Shown here in pieces: positions 1 to 9,182 of a stretch of DNA of 53,330 nucleotides. Position 1 is the first letter of the stretch. Every line of letters starts with the position of its first letter. This stretch comes from an uncultured Flavobacteriaceae bacterium (GTDB taxonomy: Bacteria > Bacteroidota > Bacteroidia > Flavobacteriales > Flavobacteriaceae): contig CAKZOR010000132.1 of assembly GCA_937136755.1 (NCBI GenBank), positions 1 through 53,330 on the forward strand, read 5' to 3'. The notes beneath the pieces were generated by a model, which did not search any database, was not told the DNA's origin, and worked only from the letters and a program-made list of their open reading frames with translations. The position numbers and the translations under genes are program-made.

Positions 1-1
1 C

Positions 2-640
2 CCGCTATTAGATCCCATTTTGGACTTAAAAGCACCAGAAAAAAATTGGGCCTCTACACAAAAATTAACTTTAGAAAAAAACATTATTGCCCTCTTACCC
101 GGCTCTAGAAAAGGAGAGATAAAGGCTGTTTTACCGCTATTGGTCAGGACTTGTGAAGTTTTTAAAGACCAACAATTTGTATTGGCTGCAGCGCCAAATA
201 TTCCACTTAAAATGTACACGGACATTATAGGGGACGCATCAGTAAAAATTGTTCAAGGCCAAACTTATGCCTTACTGCAACACGCAAAAGCTGCGCTAGT
301 GACTAGTGGAACAGCCACCCTAGAAACCGCATTGATTGGAGTCCCACAAATTGTGTGCTATAAAACCCAATGGCTCACTTATTGGATTGCAAAAAAAATC
401 ATTACCCTTCCCTACATCTCATTGGTCAATCTTATTTTAAATAAAGAGGCGGTACCAGAGCTGATCCAAAATAATTTAAGCGTGAAAAACTTAGAAACAC
501 ACTTACATAAAATTTTAGAAGGCAGAGATCGGGAAAATCAATTGGAAAACTATCAAATCCTAAAGCAAAAACTAGGTGCAGGAGGCGCAGCAAAAAGAAC
601 AGCCACCGCCATAGTCCATTCACTCAAGTCCCATAAATAA
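2..640 (+). CDS. lpxB: Lipid-A-disaccharide synthase, C-terminal part (5' end outside window)
   Basis: Frame is open to the window edge (PLLDPILDLKAPEKNW...). IALLPGSRKGEIKAVLPLL and LVTSGTATLETALIGVPQIVCYKT are LpxB-type GT19 motifs. Confidence 0.9.
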   Translation, partial: PLLDPILDLKAPEKNWASTQKLTLEKNIIALLPGSRKGEIKAVLPLLVRTCEVFKDQQFVLAAAPNIPLKMYTDIIGDASVKIVQGQTYALLQHAKAALVTSGTATLETALIGVPQIVCYKTQWLTYWIAKKIITLPYISLVNLILNKEAVPELIQNNLSVKNLETHLHKILEGRDRENQLENYQILKQKLGAGGAAKRTATAIVHSLKSHK

Positions 641-757
641 ATTGTATCTTAGAAATTAAAGCCACTTTACAAATGCTTTAATCAATCCCATAAACTGCTG
701 TTTATTAAAGGTAATTCCCCGTTATTTTACCAAAAAACCTAGTGACCATTCGGAACT

Positions 758-2884
758 ATGTTTTTTAAACAATCTGCTCATCTGTTATTACTCCTCCTGG
801 GATATAGCCTAGGAATCTTCACTATTTACAAAGGCTTTATTCCTTTATTCACTGGTAATACCCTAATAATAAGCCTTGCTGTCTGTACCATTTTATTGGC
901 CTATTTCACCAAAACAAGGACCCACCTATTTTGGATTTTCTGTTTTGTAGCAGCATTTTTAATGGGAAGCCTACGCATGGAAATACATCCGAGTCAAAGG
1001 CTTTTCAAAACGCTACAGTATGAGGGAAAACAAAAAAACACCCTAGAGACCATTAACCCATTCACCCTTGAGATCAATGGGAATAAACCCCAATATTATC
1101 AATTCGTTATTGAATCACTACTAAAAAGCAATGGGAAGCAGTACAGGTATGTGGCCGAGATTCATCCCATACAAATCAAAGACTGCACCGTTTTAACTAA
1201 CAATCATCCTAAAACCAATCCCATAAAAAAGGTGAAAGTATTGCTCTCTCATGCCAAAGACTCCTTGAAAAAAGCCTTGAAAGAAGGGCAGGTCGGTATT
1301 GCTAAGGGATATTTAAACATTCCAAGTGCCAGGCAATTACCGAGAGGATTTAGTTATAAAAACTACCTCAGGACCCAAGATATTCATTTCACCTTTTATA
1401 TGAGCCAGTGGAAAAAAATAGAAACCACAACCACTAAATACACTCTTAAGTACCGCTCTCTGATTGCAGATAGAAAAAGTAAAATTCTAGAGAAATTACA
1501 AACATCTTGTTTAGATTCCGCTGTAGTTCAAGTGTATAGCGCATTGGTTTTTGGTGAGAAAACAAGGCTAGATCTAGACTTAAGAATGGCATACCAAAAT
1601 GCAGGGGCGGCTCATATATTAGCCATATCTGGCCTACACATAGGAATGATTGCAGCTATGCTGTTGTTTTTTTTAGTGCCACTACAAAGGCTAGCTGGGG
1701 GTAAAATACTCTCTAGCATACTGCTTTTATTTGGTTTGTGGACCTATGCAATTTTTTCAGGAAGCGCTCCATCTGTCGTAAGGGCTGTTTCTATGTTTAG
1801 CTTCTTGTCTATTGCTTGGATTTTTAATAGGCCTATGTTTTCTCTGCATTACCTCGCCATTTCATTTTTCTTTATGCTATTGTGGAATCCATTGGTGCTT
1901 TTCTCTTTGGGCTTTGTAATGAGTTACGCAGCAGTCGCTAGTATTCTTTTAGGAATGCCCCTTATAGAATCATTGGGTGTTCCCAAAAACAAATATGTCA
2001 AAAAGGTATGGCAACTAGCGAGCATCAGCCTTTTGGCGCAATTGGGGGTATTAGGGCCCTCTTTATTTTCATTTCATCAATTTCCTTTGTTGTTTCTAGC
2101 CACCAATCTTTTCATTATTCCATGGATAGGTATACTGCTTGGACTAGGGATTTTTACCGGAATATGGTGGGCATTTTCTAGCCCGCCCAACCTATTGTTA
2201 TACGTCCTAAACAAGGGCTTTCTAATCTTAAACAATACGGTAGAATGGATCGGTGCACAGGATCAGTGGCTACTCAAAAACATTTACTTTCCGACGAGTT
2301 ACCTTTGGGCCTTACTGCTTTTGATTCTGGGGTTTTTACTATGGCAGTTCCAAAAATACCGCAAGCCAAAAAGCTGGCGTTACTTTTTATGGGCCACGCT
2401 GATATTTCAAAGTATTGTACTGGGCCAAAAAATATACGATTATAAGATCAATGAGCATTATATCATAAAATCCTATGGACAACTCACGCTGCTGTCTATT
2501 GATCATAAAAGTATGGAATACTTCAGTGAGAAGCCCTTAGACAAAAACACCATAAACAGCTTTAAAAACAATTATGACATTCGTGAAACAGTCCATAAAA
2601 AATGGGAGAACAACTATCAATTGGGGCCATTTAAAATAGTATTTCCAAAAATAAAAAACCAGATTAAAGGCCCAATAAGTCATGTCCTTATAGACTCGAG
2701 TACTCGGGTATACCCATCGCATTTTAATCCCGAGCAACTTAGCAATACTAGGGTCATTTACAGCGGCTTTTACCCTACCAAAGAGATGAACACTTGGGAA
2801 AAATGGGCGCGAAAAAATGGGCGCCTAATCTGGAAGATAGACACCCAAGGTTTTTATGATTTTAAAAGAGATATAAGCCCTTAA
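758..2884 (+). CDS. comEC: ComEC/Rec2-family competence membrane protein
   Basis: 708 aa, multi-TM; GAAHILAISGLHIGMIAAML and SAPSVVRAVSMFSF are ComEC-domain motifs. Follows lpxB. Confidence 0.88.
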   Translation: MFFKQSAHLLLLLLGYSLGIFTIYKGFIPLFTGNTLIISLAVCTILLAYFTKTRTHLFWIFCFVAAFLMGSLRMEIHPSQRLFKTLQYEGKQKNTLETINPFTLEINGNKPQYYQFVIESLLKSNGKQYRYVAEIHPIQIKDCTVLTNNHPKTNPIKKVKVLLSHAKDSLKKALKEGQVGIAKGYLNIPSARQLPRGFSYKNYLRTQDIHFTFYMSQWKKIETTTTKYTLKYRSLIADRKSKILEKLQTSCLDSAVVQVYSALVFGEKTRLDLDLRMAYQNAGAAHILAISGLHIGMIAAMLLFFLVPLQRLAGGKILSSILLLFGLWTYAIFSGSAPSVVRAVSMFSFLSIAWIFNRPMFSLHYLAISFFFMLLWNPLVLFSLGFVMSYAAVASILLGMPLIESLGVPKNKYVKKVWQLASISLLAQLGVLGPSLFSFHQFPLLFLATNLFIIPWIGILLGLGIFTGIWWAFSSPPNLLLYVLNKGFLILNNTVEWIGAQDQWLLKNIYFPTSYLWALLLLILGFLLWQFQKYRKPKSWRYFLWATLIFQSIVLGQKIYDYKINEHYIIKSYGQLTLLSIDHKSMEYFSEKPLDKNTINSFKNNYDIRETVHKKWENNYQLGPFKIVFPKIKNQIKGPISHVLIDSSTRVYPSHFNPEQLSNTRVIYSGFYPTKEMNTWEKWARKNGRLIWKIDTQGFYDFKRDISP

Positions 2885-2920
2885 ATAAGCGAAGCCCAGC
2901 TAGAGGAGCCTAGCCGCATT

Positions 2921-4447
2921 TTAGTGCACATTACCCATTAGTTTCTTAATAAACGGAGACGCGATTAAAACCAATACTCCTGCTCCAATAGAATACATGG
3001 CGATTAATTCAAATCCGTCGGTATAGACCGTCAATGTTTCCAGGCCACCCACATTGGCATTGTCACTCTCCACCGCCAGTTCTTTACTAATAAAACCAAC
3101 CACTTGGAAGGCATAGGCAGAAGACAAGAACCAAATTCCCATCATAAATGCCACAATTCTTTTGGGCGAAAGGTCCGTAATTTTTGAAAGCCCTACCGGA
3201 GACATAAACAATTCTCCAATAGACAACATAAAATACATGATCAGTAAATAGCTAAAAGGAACCATTCCATTCTCATCTGCTTGTAAGCCACTAATAGAAA
3301 GAATATAAAAACTCAATCCAGCAAATAGAAGGCCTAAACCAAATTTATAAGGGGTTCTTGGATTTCTTTTTGTCTTAGCCAAATACGCCCACATAAGTGA
3401 AATTGGAATGGCTAGGATAATAATAAACATGGAGTTTAAGGAGTTGGTCTGGGCCGCGTCCATAAGACTCAAATTCACATTTCTAGCAGCAAATAAGGTA
3501 ATCACACTTCCTGACAGTTCGTGGAAACCCCAGAAAATAGTCATGAAAAAGGTAATTAAAATGGCTACTATTAATTTTTTACGTTCCTCAATAGTGGCAT
3601 CTATTAGGACCTTAGCTAAGTAGAACAGAATCACAATCCCTATACCCTTAAAAATAATATTCACTAAGTTTTGGTCTCCCAAAATGGTCTCCCCGTTCAT
3701 AAAAGGACCATAGGAAGACAATAAAAAGGCAATCACTGGAGCTGCTAAAAAGGCCAATACAGGAATCATTTTCCCTTGAGAAACCCCTAGTAATGGTTTG
3801 TCTATAGCTGCTTGAGAAGGCGGCAAGCCCTCTGCCCCAAAAACCTGTCTTTTAATCCCGTTCCAAAAGAAGGCAAGGCCCAATAACATCCCAAATCCTG
3901 CCAAGCCAAAGCCGTAATGCCATCCGTAAGTTGCCGCCAACCAGCCACATAATAACGGAGCTACCCAACCACCAATATTAATTCCCATATAAAAAATGGT
4001 GAACCCTGAGTCTTTTCTCACATCGCCGTCCTTGTAAAGGGAGCCCACAAAAGTGGAAATATTGGGCTTAAAAAAACCATTCCCCACCACAATAAGTCCC
4101 AAGGCCAAATAAAAGGCATAGGTGCTGTCTACGGCCAGGACAAAGTGCCCCAAAGACATGAGTATACCCCCAAGAAATATAGACCTTCTAAGGCCCAATG
4201 TGGTGTCTGAAATCTTACCACCAATCACGGTAGAAGCATATACCAAAGAACCGTAAGAGGCATAAACTGCAGCTGCGGCCACATCTCTAGTACTGAGGGC
4301 TTCAAATATTTTATTCACCATATAAAGGGTCAATAGGGCGCGCATTCCATAGAAACTAAAACGCTCCCAGAGTTCAGCAAAGAATAGGTAAAAAAGCCCC
4401 TGAGGGTGGCCTAAAATGTCTTTTGGAGTTTGGCTAGATGTAGTCAT
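2921..4447 (-). CDS. POT/PTR-family peptide MFS transporter
   Basis: 508 aa; FFAELWERFSFYGMRALLTLYM, NPNISTFVGSLY-like (FFKPNISTFVGSLY), GELFMSPVGLSKITDLSP; typical POT family. Confidence 0.92.
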   Translation of the reverse strand: MTTSSQTPKDILGHPQGLFYLFFAELWERFSFYGMRALLTLYMVNKIFEALSTRDVAAAAVYASYGSLVYASTVIGGKISDTTLGLRRSIFLGGILMSLGHFVLAVDSTYAFYLALGLIVVGNGFFKPNISTFVGSLYKDGDVRKDSGFTIFYMGINIGGWVAPLLCGWLAATYGWHYGFGLAGFGMLLGLAFFWNGIKRQVFGAEGLPPSQAAIDKPLLGVSQGKMIPVLAFLAAPVIAFLLSSYGPFMNGETILGDQNLVNIIFKGIGIVILFYLAKVLIDATIEERKKLIVAILITFFMTIFWGFHELSGSVITLFAARNVNLSLMDAAQTNSLNSMFIIILAIPISLMWAYLAKTKRNPRTPYKFGLGLLFAGLSFYILSISGLQADENGMVPFSYLLIMYFMLSIGELFMSPVGLSKITDLSPKRIVAFMMGIWFLSSAYAFQVVGFISKELAVESDNANVGGLETLTVYTDGFELIAMYSIGAGVLVLIASPFIKKLMGNVH

Positions 4448-4463
4448 ATAAGTAATGTATGTA

Positions 4464-6668
4464 TTAAAGGTTGTTTAAAATAAATTGGGTCATTTTGTTG
4501 TAGAGTTGCTCCCTGGTTTTCCCACCGTAAATACCATGGTTTTTGTCAGGGTATACCGCCCAATCAAATTGTTTGTTGGCCTGCACTAAGGCTTCTACCA
4601 TTCTCATGGTATTTTGAAAATGCACATTGTCGTCTGCACTGCCGTGTACAAGCAGTAATTTTCCTTTTAATTGATCTGCATAATTAAGCGGAGAATTTAA
4701 GTCGTATCCTTCGGGGTTTTCCTGTGGAGTTCTCATGAAACGCTCCGTATAAATAGTATCATAAAACCTCCAAGAAGTTACCGGGGCTACAGAAATGGCT
4801 GTTTCAAACACCTCATTACCCTTTAAAATAGAATGCATGGCCATATCTCCTCCAAAGCTCCAGCCCCAAATTCCGGTACGGTTTTCATCTATATAAGGAA
4901 GGGCAGACAATTGTTCTGCTGCAGCAATCTGGTCATCGCTCTCGTAACGCACCAATTGCAAGTAAGTAGATTTTTTAAAATCTCTTCCCTTAAATCCTGT
5001 ACCCCTTCCGTCTACACAAGCGATTATATAGCCTTTAGATTGTAATAATTGGTACCAGTAATCATTAGCACTCATCCAAGTATTAGAAACAGATTGTGAG
5101 CCAGGGCCACTGTATTGAAACATCAAAAGCGGATACTTTTTAGAAGGATCAAAATCTGCCGGTTTAATCATCCACATATTGAGATCGTTGCCATTTACAG
5201 CAAGGGTAGAAAACTCTTTTGGGCTTATGTTATAATCTTCTAGTGTATTGAGAAGAGCCGTATTATCTACAATGGTTTTTAACATTAAAGACTGCCCAGC
5301 ATTGGCGTCACGGACTCTTTTCTTAGGCACTGTGGTATTTAAAGTATAGGAAGGAGGCGTAACAGCATTCGAATGTGCGTTAATGAAATACGTGAAATCT
5401 GCAGAAAAACTGGCCCTATTCACTCCATCCTGCGCGGTCAAACGCCTGAGATTTTTACCGTTAATGCCTACCGAATACACATCTCTATTGATAGAACCCA
5501 TAGCGGTAGACTGAAAAAATATCTTTTTACGTTTTTCATCATAGCCGTAATAAGAAGTTACCTCCCAATCTCCTGAGGTGAGTTGTCTCTTTTCTTTCCC
5601 ACTTTTGTCGTGTAGGTAAAGGTGGTTATAGCCATCTTTTTCAGAGCTCCAAATAAAACTGTCGTCTACTAAAAAAGTAAGGTTATCATTCACATCTACA
5701 TAGGCAGCGTCTCTTTCCGTGTGCAAGACAGAAAGGGCACCACTACGCTTGTTATACTCGTATAAAACAAGTTCATTTTGGTGTCTGTTAAAAGTTTGAA
5801 ACGCCAACTCATCTGGATTGTTTTTCCATTTAATACGCGGAATATAATAGGCGTCTACGGGGATTGTAGCAGTTTTCGCTCCCTCCAACTCCATGAGATG
5901 TAAGCTAACTACTGCATTGTTTTCCCCAGCTTTTGGATACTTAAAGGTTTGTAGTGTAGGGTATAAATCTTCTCCGTAAATGGGCATAGAGTACTCTGGA
6001 ACCTCGGTTTCGTCGAATCTCAAAAAAGCAATATGGGTTCCCTCTGGGCTCCATTCAAAAGCACGAACAAAGCCAAATTCCTCTTCGTAAACCCAGTCTG
6101 TAATTCCATTAATAATACGATTCTTTTCACCGTCAAAAGTAAGTTGCTTCGTTTGCTTGGTTTTTAAATCGAACAGATAGATATTGTTTTCGTACCCATA
6201 GGCTACTTTAGAGCCGTCAGGAGATAAACTGGGCTCTTGAATGCCAACATCAGCTATTTTAATTAAAGACTTATCATTGAAGTCATACACAAAATAAGAC
6301 CCTAGGGTAGACCTTCTGTAAATGGGTGTTAAATCCGTAGCCAAGAGCACTTTAGATTCGTCTGCGCTAAAGGTGTAAGAACTCATATATGAAATACCCT
6401 CCAAGTCTTCTGTAGACAGTAAAGTAGCCGTTTTCTCCAGCGTTTCATACTCGTATAAATCAATGGTTTGGATCTTATTTACGCGGTCATAATTCAATAA
6501 GGTATACTGGGTGCCATTGTTTCTAGACCGAAGCACATCCATGCCTTCTGTTCTAAAAGTTCCATCGTAAATAGCCGCTACACTCACTTCTTTATCTTGT
6601 GCTAAAACGGTATTTATGGCCAAAAGGCCGATGCTAAAAAGCGCTGCTAATTTTCTCATATCATTCAA
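4464..6668 (-). CDS. Dipeptidyl-peptidase IV-like serine peptidase (S9B)
   Basis: 734 aa with signal peptide; DPPIV N-terminal beta-propeller, nucleophile elbow GWSFGGDMAM, LLLVHGSADDNVHFQNT, DKNHGIYGG. Confidence 0.92.
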   Translation of the reverse strand: MNDMRKLAALFSIGLLAINTVLAQDKEVSVAAIYDGTFRTEGMDVLRSRNNGTQYTLLNYDRVNKIQTIDLYEYETLEKTATLLSTEDLEGISYMSSYTFSADESKVLLATDLTPIYRRSTLGSYFVYDFNDKSLIKIADVGIQEPSLSPDGSKVAYGYENNIYLFDLKTKQTKQLTFDGEKNRIINGITDWVYEEEFGFVRAFEWSPEGTHIAFLRFDETEVPEYSMPIYGEDLYPTLQTFKYPKAGENNAVVSLHLMELEGAKTATIPVDAYYIPRIKWKNNPDELAFQTFNRHQNELVLYEYNKRSGALSVLHTERDAAYVDVNDNLTFLVDDSFIWSSEKDGYNHLYLHDKSGKEKRQLTSGDWEVTSYYGYDEKRKKIFFQSTAMGSINRDVYSVGINGKNLRRLTAQDGVNRASFSADFTYFINAHSNAVTPPSYTLNTTVPKKRVRDANAGQSLMLKTIVDNTALLNTLEDYNISPKEFSTLAVNGNDLNMWMIKPADFDPSKKYPLLMFQYSGPGSQSVSNTWMSANDYWYQLLQSKGYIIACVDGRGTGFKGRDFKKSTYLQLVRYESDDQIAAAEQLSALPYIDENRTGIWGWSFGGDMAMHSILKGNEVFETAISVAPVTSWRFYDTIYTERFMRTPQENPEGYDLNSPLNYADQLKGKLLLVHGSADDNVHFQNTMRMVEALVQANKQFDWAVYPDKNHGIYGGKTREQLYNKMTQFILNNL

Positions 6669-6805
6669 TTAAAACAAGGCCCTATGACCCGTATTATTGT
6701 AATAAAGCTCCTAAAAATAAGATTTTAATACGAGAATCTTTAAAGAATCTACAAATAGGTCATAAAATGGGATTTGACTATCTTAGCAGGACAAAAAAAT
6801 AATCT

Positions 6806-8134
6806 ATGTCTACCCCCATTCAAGGATTTTCAAAACTGTCTAAAGAAGAAAAAATAGACTGGGTATCTCAAACTTTCACCCAAGGAGATCCTGAAACAAA
6901 ATCGCTACTCACCCAATACTGGCATGAGGACAAGGAGCTGCAAAAATTACATGATGAATTTATAGAAAACACCCTCAGTAATTTTTACCTGCCGCTGGGT
7001 ATTGCACCAAATTTTCTAATCAACAACAGTTTATATGCCATTCCTATGGCCATTGAAGAGAGTTCCGTGGTGGCCGCAGCTAGTAAAGCTGCCAAGTTCT
7101 GGGGAAGCCGAGGCGGGTTTAAAACCGAAGTGCTAGGCACTGAAAAAATAGGCCAAGTACACTTTTTCTTTCAAGGTGATCCCGAAAAATTAAAATCCTT
7201 TTTCACCCATATAAAACCCATTTTATTGGCAGACTGTGTCTCACTCACAGCGAATATGGAAAAGCGAGGAGGGGGCATTAGCAGTCTATCGTTGAGAGAC
7301 AAAACCTCAGATTTGGCCCATTATTTTCAAATACATGCTGTATTCCAAACAGCAGACGCTATGGGAGCCAACTTTATTAATTCTTGTTTGGAGCAATTTG
7401 CCACTACCCTAAAAAGAGAGGTCCACTTATATGCAGACTTTACCGAAGAGGAGAAATCACTTGAAGTGGTCATGAGCATACTATCCAACTATGTGCCCAA
7501 TTGTGTTGTAAAAGCCACCGTATCTTGCCCAGTAGAGGACTTAGAAGGCATTGATGGAGCGTCCGGGCGTGTTTTTGCACAGAAAATGGTACAGGCCGTT
7601 GCCATTGCCAAGGCAGCACCTCATAGAGCGGTGACCCACAACAAGGGCATTATGAATGGTATAGACGCTGTGGTCATTGCCACAGGAAATGACTTTAGGG
7701 CGGTAGAAGCTGGGGTACATGCCTATGCCGCAAAAGACGGCCAATATTCAAGTCTGACACATGCAGAAATAGTAGATGGTGTTTTTAGTTTTTGGATAGA
7801 AGTGCCCTTGGCTTTAGGAACTGTAGGAGGGCTCACCAATTTACACCCTCTAGTAAAATGGTCCTTGTCAGTCTTACAGAAACCCTCTGCAGAAAGGCTT
7901 ATGGAAATTGTAGCCGTGGCAGGATTGGCACAAAATTTTGCAGCTTTGCACTCTTTAGTGACCAGTGGGATTCAAAAAGGGCATATGAAAATGCACCTGC
8001 TTAACATACTCAACCAACTGGGGGCTACTGCAAAGGAAAAAGAACAATTAGTCGCGTATTTTAAAGATCAAACCGCTACCCATAATTTGGTGGTCAGTAG
8101 TTTTGAAGCCTTGAGAAAAAATGGTCGCTTATGA
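6806..8134 (+). CDS. Hydroxymethylglutaryl-CoA reductase (class II type)
   Basis: 442 aa; LPLGIAPNFLINNSLYAIPMAIEESSVVAAASKAAKFWGSRGGF, DAMGANFINSCLE, THNKGIMNGIDAVVIATGNDFRAVEAG. Confidence 0.93.
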   Translation: MSTPIQGFSKLSKEEKIDWVSQTFTQGDPETKSLLTQYWHEDKELQKLHDEFIENTLSNFYLPLGIAPNFLINNSLYAIPMAIEESSVVAAASKAAKFWGSRGGFKTEVLGTEKIGQVHFFFQGDPEKLKSFFTHIKPILLADCVSLTANMEKRGGGISSLSLRDKTSDLAHYFQIHAVFQTADAMGANFINSCLEQFATTLKREVHLYADFTEEEKSLEVVMSILSNYVPNCVVKATVSCPVEDLEGIDGASGRVFAQKMVQAVAIAKAAPHRAVTHNKGIMNGIDAVVIATGNDFRAVEAGVHAYAAKDGQYSSLTHAEIVDGVFSFWIEVPLALGTVGGLTNLHPLVKWSLSVLQKPSAERLMEIVAVAGLAQNFAALHSLVTSGIQKGHMKMHLLNILNQLGATAKEKEQLVAYFKDQTATHNLVVSSFEALRKNGRL

Positions 8135-9111
8135 AACCTTTAGCTACTGCCAACGCCCTGCCAACTAATGGCAAACGTTTTTACAGCCATGGTAAACTAC
8201 TGCTCACTGCTGAGTATTTGGTGCTAGACGGTGCAGAAGCTATAGCTATTCCCTGTCGCTTTGGACAGGATTTATGTATAGAAGAAAACCACGAAAGTAA
8301 GACCATCCATTGGAAAGCCTATACTAATGAAAAGACCCTATGGGGACATTTTAGCTTCCCTATAGCGGCGCTGAAGCATCCCGTGTATGCCCAACCAAAA
8401 AACGAAAAGGACTTTCTAATAAAGTTGTTACAAACAGCTAAAAAATTAAATCCCTCATTTTTAGAAAATAGTATTGGATGTTCTGTTCGCACCCATTTAG
8501 AATTTCCCAGAGACTGGGGACTTGGCAGTTCTTCTACCCTTATTCACAATGTAGCGCTTTGGGCGTCAGTAGACCCCTATAAACTACTTGGGCTAAGTAT
8601 GGGGGGTTCTGGTTATGATATTGCTTGTGCAGCCGCTAAAAATCCTATTCGCTATAGGAGAGAGACTGCTACACAACCGTTACACATTCAGGACATAAGT
8701 CTTGAGACAGTCCTTGTAAAAGATGCGGTATTTATACACTTAAATCAAAAACAAGACAGCAGGGCTGGAATTAATACCTACTTAAAACAGAAGGCTGCTC
8801 ATGCGTTTTCATTAAATGAAGCCCTTGAGCAGATCAATATACTCAGTAGATCACTTCTTGACGCCAAAGATGCAAAAACGCTCATGGCTTCTATGGAGGC
8901 TCACGAGGCTTTTGTAGGAAGCATCATCCAAACAACTCCTGTTAAAGAACGCCTTTTTAAAGACTACCCAGGTGCTATTAAAAGTTTAGGGGCTTGGGGA
9001 GGAGATTTTATCATTGCGGTCTCTGAACAGTTAAACCCTCTTGAAACAAAGGAATACTTTTTTAATAAAGGATATACTACTAGCTTTTACTATACTGAAA
9101 TGGCCTTGTAA
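8131..9111 (+). CDS. GYDIA-family GHMP kinase
   Basis: 326 aa; KLLLTAEYLVLDGAEAIAIP, GHMP ATP loop PRDWGLGSSSTLIHN, signature GGSGYDIACAAA. Overlaps the HMG-CoA reductase stop by 4 nt. Confidence 0.88.
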   Translation: MKPLATANALPTNGKRFYSHGKLLLTAEYLVLDGAEAIAIPCRFGQDLCIEENHESKTIHWKAYTNEKTLWGHFSFPIAALKHPVYAQPKNEKDFLIKLLQTAKKLNPSFLENSIGCSVRTHLEFPRDWGLGSSSTLIHNVALWASVDPYKLLGLSMGGSGYDIACAAAKNPIRYRRETATQPLHIQDISLETVLVKDAVFIHLNQKQDSRAGINTYLKQKAAHAFSLNEALEQINILSRSLLDAKDAKTLMASMEAHEAFVGSIIQTTPVKERLFKDYPGAIKSLGAWGGDFIIAVSEQLNPLETKEYFFNKGYTTSFYYTEMAL

Positions 9112-9136
9112 TTTCGCAAAGAAGCAGGTCAAAAAA

Positions 9137-9162
9137 AAAGGCGGCCTAAAGGCCGCCTTTTT
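9137..9162. terminator. Bidirectional rho-independent terminator between convergent genes
   Basis: AAAGGCGGCC-TAAA-GGCCGCCTTT perfect hairpin flanked by A and T runs, between 9111(+) and 9183(-). Confidence 0.88.
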
Positions 9163-9182
9163 ATATGATGCAAAAAGAAATA

